A DNA stretch of 64,000 bases from Stagnimonas sp. (GTDB lineage: Bacteria > Pseudomonadota > Gammaproteobacteria > Nevskiales > Nevskiaceae), in assembly GCA_030696045.1 (NCBI GenBank), contig JAUYNO010000051.1, positions 62,001 through 126,000 of the forward strand, read 5' to 3'. Positions within the stretch are counted from its first letter, which is position 1. Each line of letters starts with the position of its first letter. The translations under genes and the position numbers were made by a program. The notes below the pieces were generated by a model. That model made no database searches and was not told where the DNA came from. It saw nothing but the letters and a program-made list of their open reading frames with translations. Below, one piece after another: positions 36,276 through 46,967 of the stretch.

Positions 36276-38120
36276 ATGACTCAAGACCGACCCGCCCTGA
36301 TCCATCCCCGGCTCCATGCCGTGTTCGGCATCGACCTGCGGACCCTGGCCCTGTTCCGTGCGTCGCTGGGCTCGGTCCTGCTGTTCGAAGTGCTCCGCCA
36401 TTTCGGCGACCTCAGCGCGCTCTACAGCGACTGGGGCGTGATGCCGCGGACCTGGCTGGTGCAGGCCGATACCGCCTGGCACCTGTCGCTGTTCCTCATC
36501 AACGGCACGCCGCTGGTGACCGGCGCGTTGCTGGCCGTGCAGGCGCTGGCGGCGCTGGCACTGCTGCTGGGTTGGCGCACCCGGCTGGCGACGGTGCTCA
36601 GCTTTTTCCTGTGGGGCTGGCTCTGCAACCGCAATCCCCTGGTGCTGATCGGCGGCGACCTGCTGATGGCCTGCCTGCTGTTCTGGGCCTGCTTCCTGCC
36701 CTGGGGTGCGCGCTGGAGCGTCGATGCCGCGCTGTCGCCCGAGCCCCCGCCCCGCGATCACCGCCATCTGTCCTGGGGCAGCGCCGGCCTGCTGCTGCAG
36801 GTGATGTCGGTGTATTTCTTCAGCGCCTTCCTGAAGTCCGGCGTCGAGTGGGTGCCGGACTACACCGCCGTCTACTACGCCCTCAGCCTGGACCGCTACG
36901 CCACGCCGCTCGGCAGCTGGCTGCTGCAGTTCCCCGAGCTGCTGCGCCTGCTCACCGCCTTCGTCTGGTGGCTGGAACTGCTGGGGCCGCCGCTGATCCT
37001 GCTGGCGCCCTTGCTCGGCCCGCGCCTGGGCAGCCCCCTGCGGGCGGTGCTGATGCTGGCCTTCATGGGCATGCATGTCGGCTTCCTGCTCTGCCTGGAA
37101 CTGGGCCACTTTCCCTTCGTCAGCCTGAGCTCGCTCAGCGTCTTTCTCGGCGCCTGGTTCTGGGACTGGCGTACCCGCCAGCCTCGGGTGCAGCGGCCGG
37201 TAGCGATCTACTACGACCTGGACTGCGGCTTCTGCCTGAAGACCACGCGCCTGTTCCAGACCTTCCTCGGCCTGCAGCAGGCGCGGATCAGCCCGGCCCA
37301 GCAGCATCCGCGCGCCAAGGGTCTGCTGGAGGCGAACTGGTCCTGGGTAGTGATCGACCACGAGGACCGCGCCTGGCTGAAATGGAGCGCCTTCGTGGCC
37401 CTGCTGCGCTACTCGCCGATCTTCGGCTGGCTGCAGCGGCCGCTATCGGCTCCGGCACTGGAGGCCCCGGGCAATCTCGTCTATGACTTTGTCGGCCGTC
37501 ACCGGGGCGCCTTTGCCGCCGTCACCGCCGCCCTGCTGCCGGAGCGGCAGGAAGGCTTCGTGCCCGGCCCGCGCTGGCAGGGCGTGGCGGCCCTGTTCCT
37601 GGTGCTGGTCGCCTGCTGGAATCTCGCCACCATCAAGCTCGTGCCGGCCGGCGTGCAGCAGCAGTTGACGCCCCTGTTCCAGCTCCTGCGCATCGAGCAG
37701 CTCTGGAACATGTTCGCCCCCTTCCCGCTCAAGGACGACGGCTGGATGGTGGTGGAAGGCAGCCTGGCCAATGGCGACACCGTCAACGTGCTGCAGCCCG
37801 GCCAGCCCCTGAGCTACGGCAAGCCCCATCAGCTCTCGCAGACCCACCGGAACATCCGCTGGCATACCTATCTGGGCCGGCTCAGCGAAAAGGAATTCGC
37901 CGCCCACCGGCTCTGGTTCGGCAAATACCTGTGCCGCAGCCGCAACGCCGACAAACTCAGCGAGGACCGTGAGCACCGGCTGATGCGCTTCAATATCAAC
38001 TACGTGGTCGAGACCACGCCGCCGCCGGGCCAGCCAACGCATACCGAGCAGCGCACCCTGTGGAGCCACGAGTGCTTTCCGCTGACCGCCGACAGCGACG
38101 ACGAGGCGAAGGCGCCTTGA
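36276..38120 (+). CDS. HTTM-domain membrane protein fused to a DCC thiol-disulfide domain
   Basis: A 614-residue protein started at MTQDRPALIHPRLHAVFGI. Residues about 15-295 form the polytopic HTTM domain, related to vitamin-K-dependent gamma-carboxylase (FRASLGSVLLFEVLRHF; SVYFFSAFLKSGVEW). Residues about 305-420 are a DCC domain with YYDLDCGFCLKTTRLFQ, the cysteines being C317 and C320. A further membrane helix and a soluble C-terminus follow (LWNMFAPFPLKDDGWMVVEG). No activity is proven for bacterial HTTM proteins. The DCC CxxC suggests a redox step. No clear ribosome site precedes the ATG. Confidence 0.85.
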   Translation: MTQDRPALIHPRLHAVFGIDLRTLALFRASLGSVLLFEVLRHFGDLSALYSDWGVMPRTWLVQADTAWHLSLFLINGTPLVTGALLAVQALAALALLLGWRTRLATVLSFFLWGWLCNRNPLVLIGGDLLMACLLFWACFLPWGARWSVDAALSPEPPPRDHRHLSWGSAGLLLQVMSVYFFSAFLKSGVEWVPDYTAVYYALSLDRYATPLGSWLLQFPELLRLLTAFVWWLELLGPPLILLAPLLGPRLGSPLRAVLMLAFMGMHVGFLLCLELGHFPFVSLSSLSVFLGAWFWDWRTRQPRVQRPVAIYYDLDCGFCLKTTRLFQTFLGLQQARISPAQQHPRAKGLLEANWSWVVIDHEDRAWLKWSAFVALLRYSPIFGWLQRPLSAPALEAPGNLVYDFVGRHRGAFAAVTAALLPERQEGFVPGPRWQGVAALFLVLVACWNLATIKLVPAGVQQQLTPLFQLLRIEQLWNMFAPFPLKDDGWMVVEGSLANGDTVNVLQPGQPLSYGKPHQLSQTHRNIRWHTYLGRLSEKEFAAHRLWFGKYLCRSRNADKLSEDREHRLMRFNINYVVETTPPPGQPTHTEQRTLWSHECFPLTADSDDEAKAP

Positions 38121-38163
38121 TGGCAGGCAGACGGCCGCGCGGCTCCGGAACGAGCGAGGCGCG

Positions 38164-38988
38164 ATGATTGATATCGGCGCCAACCTCGCGCACCCGAGCT
38201 TCCTGATCGACTACCCGCAGGTGCTGGAGCGCGCCTGGGCCGCCGGGGTCGAGCACATCGTGCTGACCGGCTCGGATCGCGACTCCAATCGCCGTGTCGC
38301 CGAACTCGCCGCCGCCGATCCGGCGCGGCTGTCCTGCACCGCCGGCCTGCATCCGCACCATGCCAGCGACTGGACTGCCGACGACGCCGTCTTGATCTGT
38401 GAGCTGGCTGCGCTGCCGCAACTGGTGAGCCTGGGCGAGTGCGGCCTCGACTACTACCGCGACCTGTCGCCGCGCGAGGTGCAGCGCCGGGTGTTCGCCG
38501 CGCAGCTGGAACTCGCCATCGAACTGCGCAAGCCGGTGTTCCTGCACCAGCGCGGCGCGCACGAGGATTTCCTGAGCATCCTGCGTGAATACCGGCCCCA
38601 GCTGGCCGAGGTCTGCGTGCACTGCTTCACCGATACACGGGAGGCAATGGAAAGCTACGTGGCGCTCGATTGCTACGTCGGCATCACCGGCTGGGCCTGC
38701 GACCCCAAGCGCGGCGCGCCGCTGCGGGCGGTGGTGCCGCATATCCCGGGCGAGCGCCTGCTGATCGAGACCGACGCGCCCTTCCTGCTGCCGAACAACG
38801 TGCCGCGCGGGCAGCGGCCGTCGAGCATCCACAGCGACAAGCCGGGCATCGACGGCCGGCGCAACGAGCCCTGCTATCTGCCCTGGGTGGCGCAGGCGCT
38901 GGCGGAGTTGCGGGGAGAGAGCTTCGAGGCGCTGGCGGCCGGTACGACCGCCAATGCCCGGCGCTTCTACCGCATGCCATCGCGCTGA
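38164..38988 (+). CDS. tatD: TatD family metal-dependent hydrolase
   Basis: A 274-residue TIM-barrel hydrolase; E. coli TatD is a 3'-5' DNA exonuclease. It has LHPHHA, GECGLDYYRDLSP, the metal-binding CVHCFTDTREAM region and LLIETDAPFLLP, the metal ligands of the family. One point of note is the N-terminal MIDIGANLAHPSF, where many TatD proteins have an HxH; this TatD subfamily has NLAHxxF. It is convergent with ilvD. Confidence 0.94.
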   Translation: MIDIGANLAHPSFLIDYPQVLERAWAAGVEHIVLTGSDRDSNRRVAELAAADPARLSCTAGLHPHHASDWTADDAVLICELAALPQLVSLGECGLDYYRDLSPREVQRRVFAAQLELAIELRKPVFLHQRGAHEDFLSILREYRPQLAEVCVHCFTDTREAMESYVALDCYVGITGWACDPKRGAPLRAVVPHIPGERLLIETDAPFLLPNNVPRGQRPSSIHSDKPGIDGRRNEPCYLPWVAQALAELRGESFEALAAGTTANARRFYRMPSR

Positions 38989-39003
38989 GGCGCGCGCCTG
39001 TTC

Positions 39004-39067
39004 GTAGGGCGCATTTCATGCGCCGGCCATGCTCGCCGCGATGTCAGGCGCATGAAATGCGCCCTAC
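39004..39067. repeat. Perfect 21-bp inverted repeat between convergent tatD and ilvD
   Basis: The left arm, 39004-39024 (begins gtagggcgcatttcatg), and the right arm, 39047-39067 (ends gaaatgcgccctac), are perfect reverse complements across a 22-base loop. This is a REP-like or MITE-like element of a kind common in this group. Its position between two stop codons suggests it also works as a bidirectional terminator, although no T-run is present. Confidence 0.9.
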
Positions 39068-39082
39068 TGCCACCTGCGCTGA

Positions 39083-40765
<1,683 letters not shown>

Positions 40766-40861
40766 GGCTTCCTGCTTTGGCGGCCTGAGGGGAGAAATCC
40801 TTACGGGGCGCGATTGTAAAGGCTGCGGCTAGACTGCTGGTGCCGCCTCAGCCCCCACCCC

Positions 40862-42676
40862 ATGAACGACAGCAGCACCCAGACCGCCGCCGTACTGGCC
40901 CGCACCAAGACCTTCCAGGGCCTGCCCGCTCCGGTCCTGGTGGCCTTCGCGGCCCGCTGCGAGCTGCGGGTGCTGCACACCGGCGAAACCCTGTTCAGCC
41001 ACGGCGAGCCGGTGCAGGCCCTGTACGTGATCGCGGTCGGTCGCCTGCGCGCCTACGGCAGCGAGGCCGGGACCGGGGCCGAACGGGCCCTGGGCGAGAT
41101 CGGCGCACTGGAAACCATCGGCGAGATCGCCATCCTGGCCGCCGAGCAGCACACGGCGACCGTGCGGGCGGTGCGGGACAGCGCCGTGCTCAGCCTGGAC
41201 CGCGAGGCGCTGCTGGAGCTGTTGCGGCAATACCCGGAGGCCCTGCTCCAGCTCTCGCAAGTGGTGGTCGGCCGCCTGCTCGACAAGCTGCGCAAGCCGG
41301 ACCCGGGCCCGCCCGGACCGCGCACCCTGGCCCTGCTGCCGGCGACTCCCGGCGTGGACCTGCGCCCGCTCGCCGACCGTCTGCGGGCGGAGTACTCGCG
41401 CCTGGGCCCGGTACGGGTGCTGGACGCCGCCGCCGTCGATGCCGCGCTGGGGGCGCCCATCGCCCACAGCCGCTTTGACGACGCCCCGAACAACAGCCGG
41501 CTGGTGGCCTGGCTGAGCGCGCTGGAGAGCGAGCAGGCCTTCGTCATCTACCTGGCCGACCCCGAGCCCGGCCCCTGGTCGCGGCGCTGCATGCGTCAGG
41601 CCGACCGCATCCTGGTGCTGACCGAAGCCGGCAGCGGCACCCCCAGCCGGACGCCGATGCTGCGCCAACTGGCGGAGACCGATGTCGAAGCACCGGTGGC
41701 GGTGGTGCTGAAGCTGGACGGCGGCAGCCTGGCCGCCAGCGATCCGCTCGGCTGGCGCGCCGCCGCCGAAGCCGACTGCCATTACTTCCTGCGCGACCCC
41801 GCCGACGCCCAGCGCCTGGCCCGCTGCCTGATCGGGCAAGGCGTCGGCATCGTGCTCGGCGGCGGCGGCGCCCGCGGCTTCGCTCATCTGGGGCTGCTGC
41901 GGGCGGCGCGCGAACTGGGCATTCCCGTCGACCTGGTGGGCGGCACCAGCATGGGCGCCTTCATCGGCGCCCTGCACGCCGAGGGGCTGCCGCTGGACGA
42001 GCTCACCCATCTGGTGCGGGAAACCTTCGTGCTGCGTAACTTCCTCAACGACTACACCCTGCCCCGGGTCGCGCTGCTGCGCGCCCGCAAGTTCCGGCGC
42101 CGGCTGGAGGGCATTTTCGGCGAGCGCCGGCTGGAACACCTGGCCCTGCCCTATTTCTGCATCAGCACCAGCCTGACCCGGGGCGCCATGGTGGTGCACG
42201 AGCGCGGCCTGCTGCGCGACTGGGTCGGCACCAGCATGGCAGTGCCCGGCATCGTGCCGCCGATGGTCTGGAAGGAGGAGCTGCTGGCCGATGGCGCGGT
42301 GATCAACAACCTGCCGACCGATGTCATGCGCCAGTTCGGCCGGGGCGCGGTGATCGCCTGCGACGTCAGCAGCGATTCGGCGCTGCGCGCCGAGGGGGTC
42401 GAAGGACCGGACGCCGAGGCCCTGTCACGCTGGAGCGGCAGCAGCCCGCGCCCCGGCCTGTTCGACATCCTGCTGCGCTCGGCGACCCTGTCCAGCAGCT
42501 CGGATCAGCGTGGCAAGGCGGCCTATGCCGACTGCACCGTCCGCATGCCCACGGCCGGCGTCGGCCTGTTCCAGTGGAAGGCCCTGGATCGGTTGGCGGA
42601 AGCGGCTTACCAGCACGCCCTGCCGGAGCTGGAGGCCTTCAAGCCGAAGCTGCCGCCACTGGCCCTGAGCCGATAG
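40862..42676 (+). CDS. Patatin-like phospholipase with N-terminal cyclic-nucleotide-binding domain
   Basis: A 604-residue NTE-type protein. Residues about 15-140 form a cNMP-binding fold (GETLFSHGEPVQALYVIAVGRLRAY; GEIAILAAEQHTATVRAV). A Rossmann-like linker domain follows (about 150-315), then the patatin domain with oxyanion loop GGGGARGFAHLG, nucleophile S363 in GTSMG, and catalytic D477 in DGAVINN. No membrane segment is evident. The cNMP domain could let cAMP regulate lipid hydrolysis, which is notable given the adenylate cyclase at 46968-48164; that link is speculative. Confidence 0.92.
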   Translation: MNDSSTQTAAVLARTKTFQGLPAPVLVAFAARCELRVLHTGETLFSHGEPVQALYVIAVGRLRAYGSEAGTGAERALGEIGALETIGEIAILAAEQHTATVRAVRDSAVLSLDREALLELLRQYPEALLQLSQVVVGRLLDKLRKPDPGPPGPRTLALLPATPGVDLRPLADRLRAEYSRLGPVRVLDAAAVDAALGAPIAHSRFDDAPNNSRLVAWLSALESEQAFVIYLADPEPGPWSRRCMRQADRILVLTEAGSGTPSRTPMLRQLAETDVEAPVAVVLKLDGGSLAASDPLGWRAAAEADCHYFLRDPADAQRLARCLIGQGVGIVLGGGGARGFAHLGLLRAARELGIPVDLVGGTSMGAFIGALHAEGLPLDELTHLVRETFVLRNFLNDYTLPRVALLRARKFRRRLEGIFGERRLEHLALPYFCISTSLTRGAMVVHERGLLRDWVGTSMAVPGIVPPMVWKEELLADGAVINNLPTDVMRQFGRGAVIACDVSSDSALRAEGVEGPDAEALSRWSGSSPRPGLFDILLRSATLSSSSDQRGKAAYADCTVRMPTAGVGLFQWKALDRLAEAAYQHALPELEAFKPKLPPLALSR

Positions 42677-42855
42677 GCGCACGCGACCTCAGCCGAAGGG
42701 GACAAAACTCCAGCAGCCGGTTTGGCTCCTGACCTGGCTTTTTTGCGCCGCTGCTCGTTTTGTTGCACTGCGGCGCCTCAGACTCGCGTCATTCCGGCCA
42801 ATGGCAAGCCGGCCGCGCTTGCCCATCCTGCGCGCCTCAAATTTCGGAGTAGTCC
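42677..42855. promoter_or_regulatory. Intergenic region before the acyl-CoA dehydrogenase gene
   Basis: 179 bases without a gene. They hold two perfect inverted repeats, gcgccgc / gcggcgc (42745-42751 and 42770-42776) and ggcaag / cttgcc (42803-42808 and 42818-42823), plus a T-run (near 42739-42744) that may end transcription from the upstream gene. No promoter boxes can be assigned with confidence. Confidence 0.35.
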
Positions 42856-44673
42856 ATGCCCGCCTACAAAGCTCCCCTGCGCGACACCCGTTTCCTGATG
42901 AACGAGGTGTTCAACTTCCCTGAGCACTATGCCGCGCTGAGCAATGGCAAGGACGCCGATCCGGAAACCGTCCAGGCCATCCTCGAGGCCTGCGCCCAGT
43001 TCTGCGAGCAGACCCTGTCGCCGCTGAACCTCTCCGGCGACGAGGAAGGCTGCAGCCTGAAGGACGGCAAGGTCACGACGCCGAAGGGCTTCAAGGCGGC
43101 CTACGACGAATTCGTCGCTGGCGGCTGGCAGGGCCTGAGCCATCCCACCGAGTACGGCGGCCAGGGCCTGCCGATGTCGCTGGGCCTGGTGAAGTCGGAA
43201 ATGATGGGCACCGCCAACTGGTCGTTCACCATGTATCCCGGCCTGTCGCTGGGCGCGATGAACACGGTGATGCAGCACGCGTCCACCGAGCTGAAGAACC
43301 TCTACATGCCGCCGCTCACCGAGGGTCGCTGGGCCGGCACCATGTGCCTGACCGAGCCGCAGTGCGGCACCGACCTGGGCCAGGTGAAGACCAAGGCCGA
43401 GCCGAACGCCGACGGCAGCTACCGCATCACCGGCACCAAGATCTTCATCAGCTCCGGCGACCACGACCTGACCGAGAACATCATCCACATCGTGCTGGCG
43501 CGCCTGCCCGATGCGCCCCCCGGCACCCGTGGCATCTCGCTGTTCATCGTGCCGAAGATGAAGGTGAACGCCGATGGCTCGCTGGACGGCAGCAACCACG
43601 TCGTCTGCAGCTCGCTGGAACACAAGATGGGCATCAAGGCGAGTGCGACCGCCGTCATCAATTTCGAGGACTCCACCGGTTATCTCATTGCCACACCCAA
43701 CAAGGGCCTGGAGGCGATGTTCACTTTCATGAACACCGCCCGCCTCGGCACCGCCGTGCAGGGTGTCGCCCACGCCGAACTGTCGTTCCAGGGCGCGCTG
43801 GCCTACGCCAAGGAGCGTCGCTCGATGCGCGCGCTGTCGGGCAAGAAGGAACCGGAGAAAGTCGCCGACGCGATCATCCACCACGCCGATGTGCGTCGCA
43901 TGCTGCTGACCCAGAAGGCGGTCGCCGAAGGTGGCCGCGCGATGCTCTACTTCGCCGCGCAGTACGCCGACCACATGGTCAACGGCATCATCGAAGGCGA
44001 TGACGCCAAGTACAAGGAATGGGACGACAAGCTCGGCTTCTTCACGCCCATCCTCAAGGGCTTCCTGACCGAGATGGGCCTGGAATCCGCCAACCTCGGC
44101 ATGCAGGTGTTCGGCGGCCACGGCTACATCAAGGAGCACGGCATGGAGCAGATCGCGCGCGATGCCCGCATCGCCACGCTCTACGAAGGCACCACCGGCA
44201 TCCAGGCGCTGGACCTGCTCGGCCGCAAGGTGCTGCTGACCACGCGTGGCAAGTGCGTGCGCGAATTCACCAGCACCATCGCCAAGTTCGCGGTCGACCA
44301 TCTGCGCGACGCCAAGCTGCGCCGCTACGCCACCGACCTCGCCAAGCTCGCAGCCGAATGGAACGTGCTGACCATGCGCATCATGCTCAGCGCCCGCAAG
44401 GACCGCGACGTGGTGAGTGCGGCCAGCCATCACTTCCTGATGTATTCCGGCTACGTGATGATGGGCTACTTCTGGGCCCTGCAGGCCTCGGTCGCCAGCG
44501 AGAAACTGGCCCACGGCGGGGCCGAGAAGCCGGAGTTCTACAAGGCCAAGATCGCGGTCGCGCGCTTCTATTTCGACCACATCCTGCCGCGCGCCAAGGG
44601 CCACGCCAGCTCGATGATCAAGCCGAGCAAGACGCTGACCAAGCTGCCGATCGAGCACTTCGCGTTCGAATAG
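42856..44673 (+). CDS. Acyl-CoA dehydrogenase (large, C-terminal extended type)
   Basis: A 605-residue FAD enzyme of fatty-acid beta-oxidation. It begins with the short AcylCoA_DH_N-type segment (YKAPLRDTRFLMNEVF). The core has CLTEPQCGTDLG and the catalytic base E444 in LYEGTTGIQALDLLGRK, and ends with an extra C-terminal helical domain of about 120 residues. This larger class often acts on longer or branched acyl-CoAs; the substrate is not determinable here. It is a single gene followed by a terminator. Confidence 0.93.
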   Translation: MPAYKAPLRDTRFLMNEVFNFPEHYAALSNGKDADPETVQAILEACAQFCEQTLSPLNLSGDEEGCSLKDGKVTTPKGFKAAYDEFVAGGWQGLSHPTEYGGQGLPMSLGLVKSEMMGTANWSFTMYPGLSLGAMNTVMQHASTELKNLYMPPLTEGRWAGTMCLTEPQCGTDLGQVKTKAEPNADGSYRITGTKIFISSGDHDLTENIIHIVLARLPDAPPGTRGISLFIVPKMKVNADGSLDGSNHVVCSSLEHKMGIKASATAVINFEDSTGYLIATPNKGLEAMFTFMNTARLGTAVQGVAHAELSFQGALAYAKERRSMRALSGKKEPEKVADAIIHHADVRRMLLTQKAVAEGGRAMLYFAAQYADHMVNGIIEGDDAKYKEWDDKLGFFTPILKGFLTEMGLESANLGMQVFGGHGYIKEHGMEQIARDARIATLYEGTTGIQALDLLGRKVLLTTRGKCVREFTSTIAKFAVDHLRDAKLRRYATDLAKLAAEWNVLTMRIMLSARKDRDVVSAASHHFLMYSGYVMMGYFWALQASVASEKLAHGGAEKPEFYKAKIAVARFYFDHILPRAKGHASSMIKPSKTLTKLPIEHFAFE

Positions 44674-44691
44674 ACGCAGCAGGCGGGAAAG

Positions 44692-44720
44692 GACGGGGCC
44701 TTCGGGCCCCGTCTTCGTTT
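44692..44720 (+). terminator. Rho-independent terminator after the acyl-CoA dehydrogenase gene
   Basis: gacggggcc, loop ttcg, ggccccgtc (44692-44713), followed by ttcgttt. The UUCG tetraloop and 9-bp GC stem make it strong, although the T-run is interrupted. Confidence 0.85.
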
Positions 44721-44770
44721 CTGCGCCGGCCAGCGGCTACCATCGCGGCGAACCCGTTGAAGGAACGACG

Positions 44771-46069
44771 ATGAGATCCGCTCTGTTTGCCGGTCCGCTG
44801 CTGCTGGCCACCCTCCCCGCCTTCGCGGCTCCGCTCGCCATCGACTGCGGCCGCTTGCTCGACGTCAAGGCCGGCGCCCTGCGCAGCGGCCTGCGGGTCA
44901 TCGTCGAGGGCGGCAAGATCAGTGCGGTGCAGAAGCAGGGCGAGGCACTGGCCGCTGGAGCAACGCGGATCGCGCTGCCGGATTCGACCTGCCTGCCGGG
45001 ACTGATCGACATGCACGTGCACCTCACCGACGAGACGCAGAAACAGGCCGACAGCTTCCGCAACGCGCTGTCGGCCAATCCCCAGGACCTGGCTTATCGC
45101 TCGGTGGCGCTGGCCGAGCGCACGCTGCTGGCCGGCTTCACCACGGTGCGCGACCTCGGCGCCGGCGACGGCCTCAATGTCGCGATGAAGCGCGCCATCG
45201 CCGCCGGACACATTCGCGGCCCCCGGATGTTCACCGCCGGCAAGTCGATTGCCACCACCGGCGGGCACGCCGACCCCAGCAATGTGCTGTCGCAGAAGTT
45301 CAACCGCGCCCTGGGCACACCCGGCCCGATGGAGGGCGTGGTCAATGGCGTCGATGAAGCCCGCGAAGCGGTCCGCGCCCGTTACAAGGAAGGCGCCGAT
45401 CTGATCAAGATCACCGCCACCGGCGGCGTCCTGAGCCAGGCCAGCAACGGTCAGAACGCCCAGTTCGGCGAGGACGAGATTCGCGCCATCACCAGCACTG
45501 CGAAGGACTACGGCTTCCGGGTTGCCGCCCACGCCCACGGCCTGGAGGGCATCAAGCGCGCCCTGCGCGGCGGCGTCGATTCCATCGAGCACGGCACCTA
45601 CATGGACGACGAGGCCATCGCCCTGTTCAAGAAGCACGGCGCCTGGTACGTGCCCACCATCAGCGCCGGACGCTTCGTGGCCGAGAAGTCGAAGGAGCCG
45701 GACTACTACTCGCCGCTGGTGCGCCCCAAGGCCGCCGCCATCGGCCCGCAGATCCAGGAGACCTTCGGCCGTGCCTGGAAGGCTGGCGTGAAGATCGCCT
45801 TCGGCACCGATGCCGGCGTGTTCCCGCACGGCGACAACGCCCGGGAGTTCGCCTACATGGTCGAGGCCGGCATGCCGCCGCTGGAAGCGATCCGCAGCGC
45901 CACCCTCAACGCCGCACAATTACTCGACCAGGCGGGCAGCCTGGGCTCGCTGGAGGCCGGCTACAGCGCTGACCTGGTGGCGGTTGACGGCGATCCCCTG
46001 GCGGACATAAGCCGCCTTCAGAAGACCGCCTTCGTCATGAAGGACGGCGTCATCTACAAGCAGCCCTGA
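44771..46069 (+). CDS. Secreted amidohydrolase family protein
   Basis: A 432-residue protein with a signal peptide (MRSALFAGPLLLATLPAFA). The metal sites of the amidohydrolase TIM barrel are present: DMHVHLTD, the KITATGGVLS lysine region, AAHAHGLEGIKRAL, SIEHGTYMDD and GTDAGVFPHG. Related periplasmic enzymes hydrolyse dipeptides (Xaa-Pro or Xaa-Arg type), and the name imidazolonepropionase-like is also used. The substrate is unknown. The pirin gene follows 8 bases later. Confidence 0.9.
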   Translation: MRSALFAGPLLLATLPAFAAPLAIDCGRLLDVKAGALRSGLRVIVEGGKISAVQKQGEALAAGATRIALPDSTCLPGLIDMHVHLTDETQKQADSFRNALSANPQDLAYRSVALAERTLLAGFTTVRDLGAGDGLNVAMKRAIAAGHIRGPRMFTAGKSIATTGGHADPSNVLSQKFNRALGTPGPMEGVVNGVDEAREAVRARYKEGADLIKITATGGVLSQASNGQNAQFGEDEIRAITSTAKDYGFRVAAHAHGLEGIKRALRGGVDSIEHGTYMDDEAIALFKKHGAWYVPTISAGRFVAEKSKEPDYYSPLVRPKAAAIGPQIQETFGRAWKAGVKIAFGTDAGVFPHGDNAREFAYMVEAGMPPLEAIRSATLNAAQLLDQAGSLGSLEAGYSADLVAVDGDPLADISRLQKTAFVMKDGVIYKQP

Positions 46070-46077
46070 GCCCGAAC

Positions 46078-46947
46078 ATGGATCCCATCCTCGACCTCAT
46101 CCCCGGCCGCGCCCGCGATCTCGGCGGCTTCGCGGTGCGCCGTGTCTTGCCTATCGGGCATCGCAAGACCGTTGGCCCCTTCATCTTCTTCGACCACATG
46201 GGCCCGATGGTGCTCAAGGCCGGCGCGGGCATGGACGTGCGACCGCATCCGCATATCGGCCTGGCCACCGTCACCTACCTGTTCGAGGGCCGCATCCAGC
46301 ATCGCGACAGCCTCGGCAACGACCTGCCCATCGAGCCGCTGGCGGTGAACTGGATGACCGCCGGCCGCGGCATCGTCCACTCCGAGCGCTCGACGCCGGA
46401 GGATCGACTGATCGACCAGCCCCTGCACGGCATCCAGTCCTGGGTGGCGCTGCCAGCGACCGACGAGGAGTGCGAACCATCCTTCGTGCATCATCCGGCG
46501 GCGAGTCTGCCGCAGACCGAGATCGGTGGCGTGGCGCTGCGCATCATCGCCGGTACCGCGTACGGGCTGGCCTCGCCGGTAGCGCTGCTGTCGCCGACCT
46601 TCTACGTGCATGCCGAAATGCCGGCGGGTTCGACGCTCGCAGTGCCGGACGAGTACGAGGAGCGCGCCGTATATCCGGTCAACGGCCGGGTGCGGATCGG
46701 CGGGCGCTGGGTCGAGGAAGGGCAGTTGGCGGTGCTGGCGCCCGGTGCAGTCGTGATCCTGCACGCCGATGCCGCCACGCGCCTGATGCTGCTGGGCGGA
46801 GCACCGTTCCCGGAGGAACGGCACATCTTCTGGAATTTCGTTTCCAGCCGACCGGACCGGATCGAGCAGGCGAAGCAGGACTGGCAGGCGCAGCGGTTCG
46901 CGGCAGTGCCGGGGGAAACAGAGTTCATTCCGCTGCCAAGCCCTTAG
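46078..46947 (+). CDS. Pirin family protein
   Basis: A 289-residue two-cupin protein. The N-terminal cupin has RPHPHIGLATVTYLFEG and the metal-binding His set, then GRGIVHSERS, and the C-terminal pirin_C domain carries LLGGAPFPEERHIFWNFVSS. Some bacterial pirins have quercetin 2,3-dioxygenase activity and others regulate metabolism; the role here is undetermined. It probably shares a transcript with the amidohydrolase. Confidence 0.92.
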   Translation: MDPILDLIPGRARDLGGFAVRRVLPIGHRKTVGPFIFFDHMGPMVLKAGAGMDVRPHPHIGLATVTYLFEGRIQHRDSLGNDLPIEPLAVNWMTAGRGIVHSERSTPEDRLIDQPLHGIQSWVALPATDEECEPSFVHHPAASLPQTEIGGVALRIIAGTAYGLASPVALLSPTFYVHAEMPAGSTLAVPDEYEERAVYPVNGRVRIGGRWVEEGQLAVLAPGAVVILHADAATRLMLLGGAPFPEERHIFWNFVSSRPDRIEQAKQDWQAQRFAAVPGETEFIPLPSP

Positions 46948-46967
46948 GGTCGGTCCGATGTCCTTGC

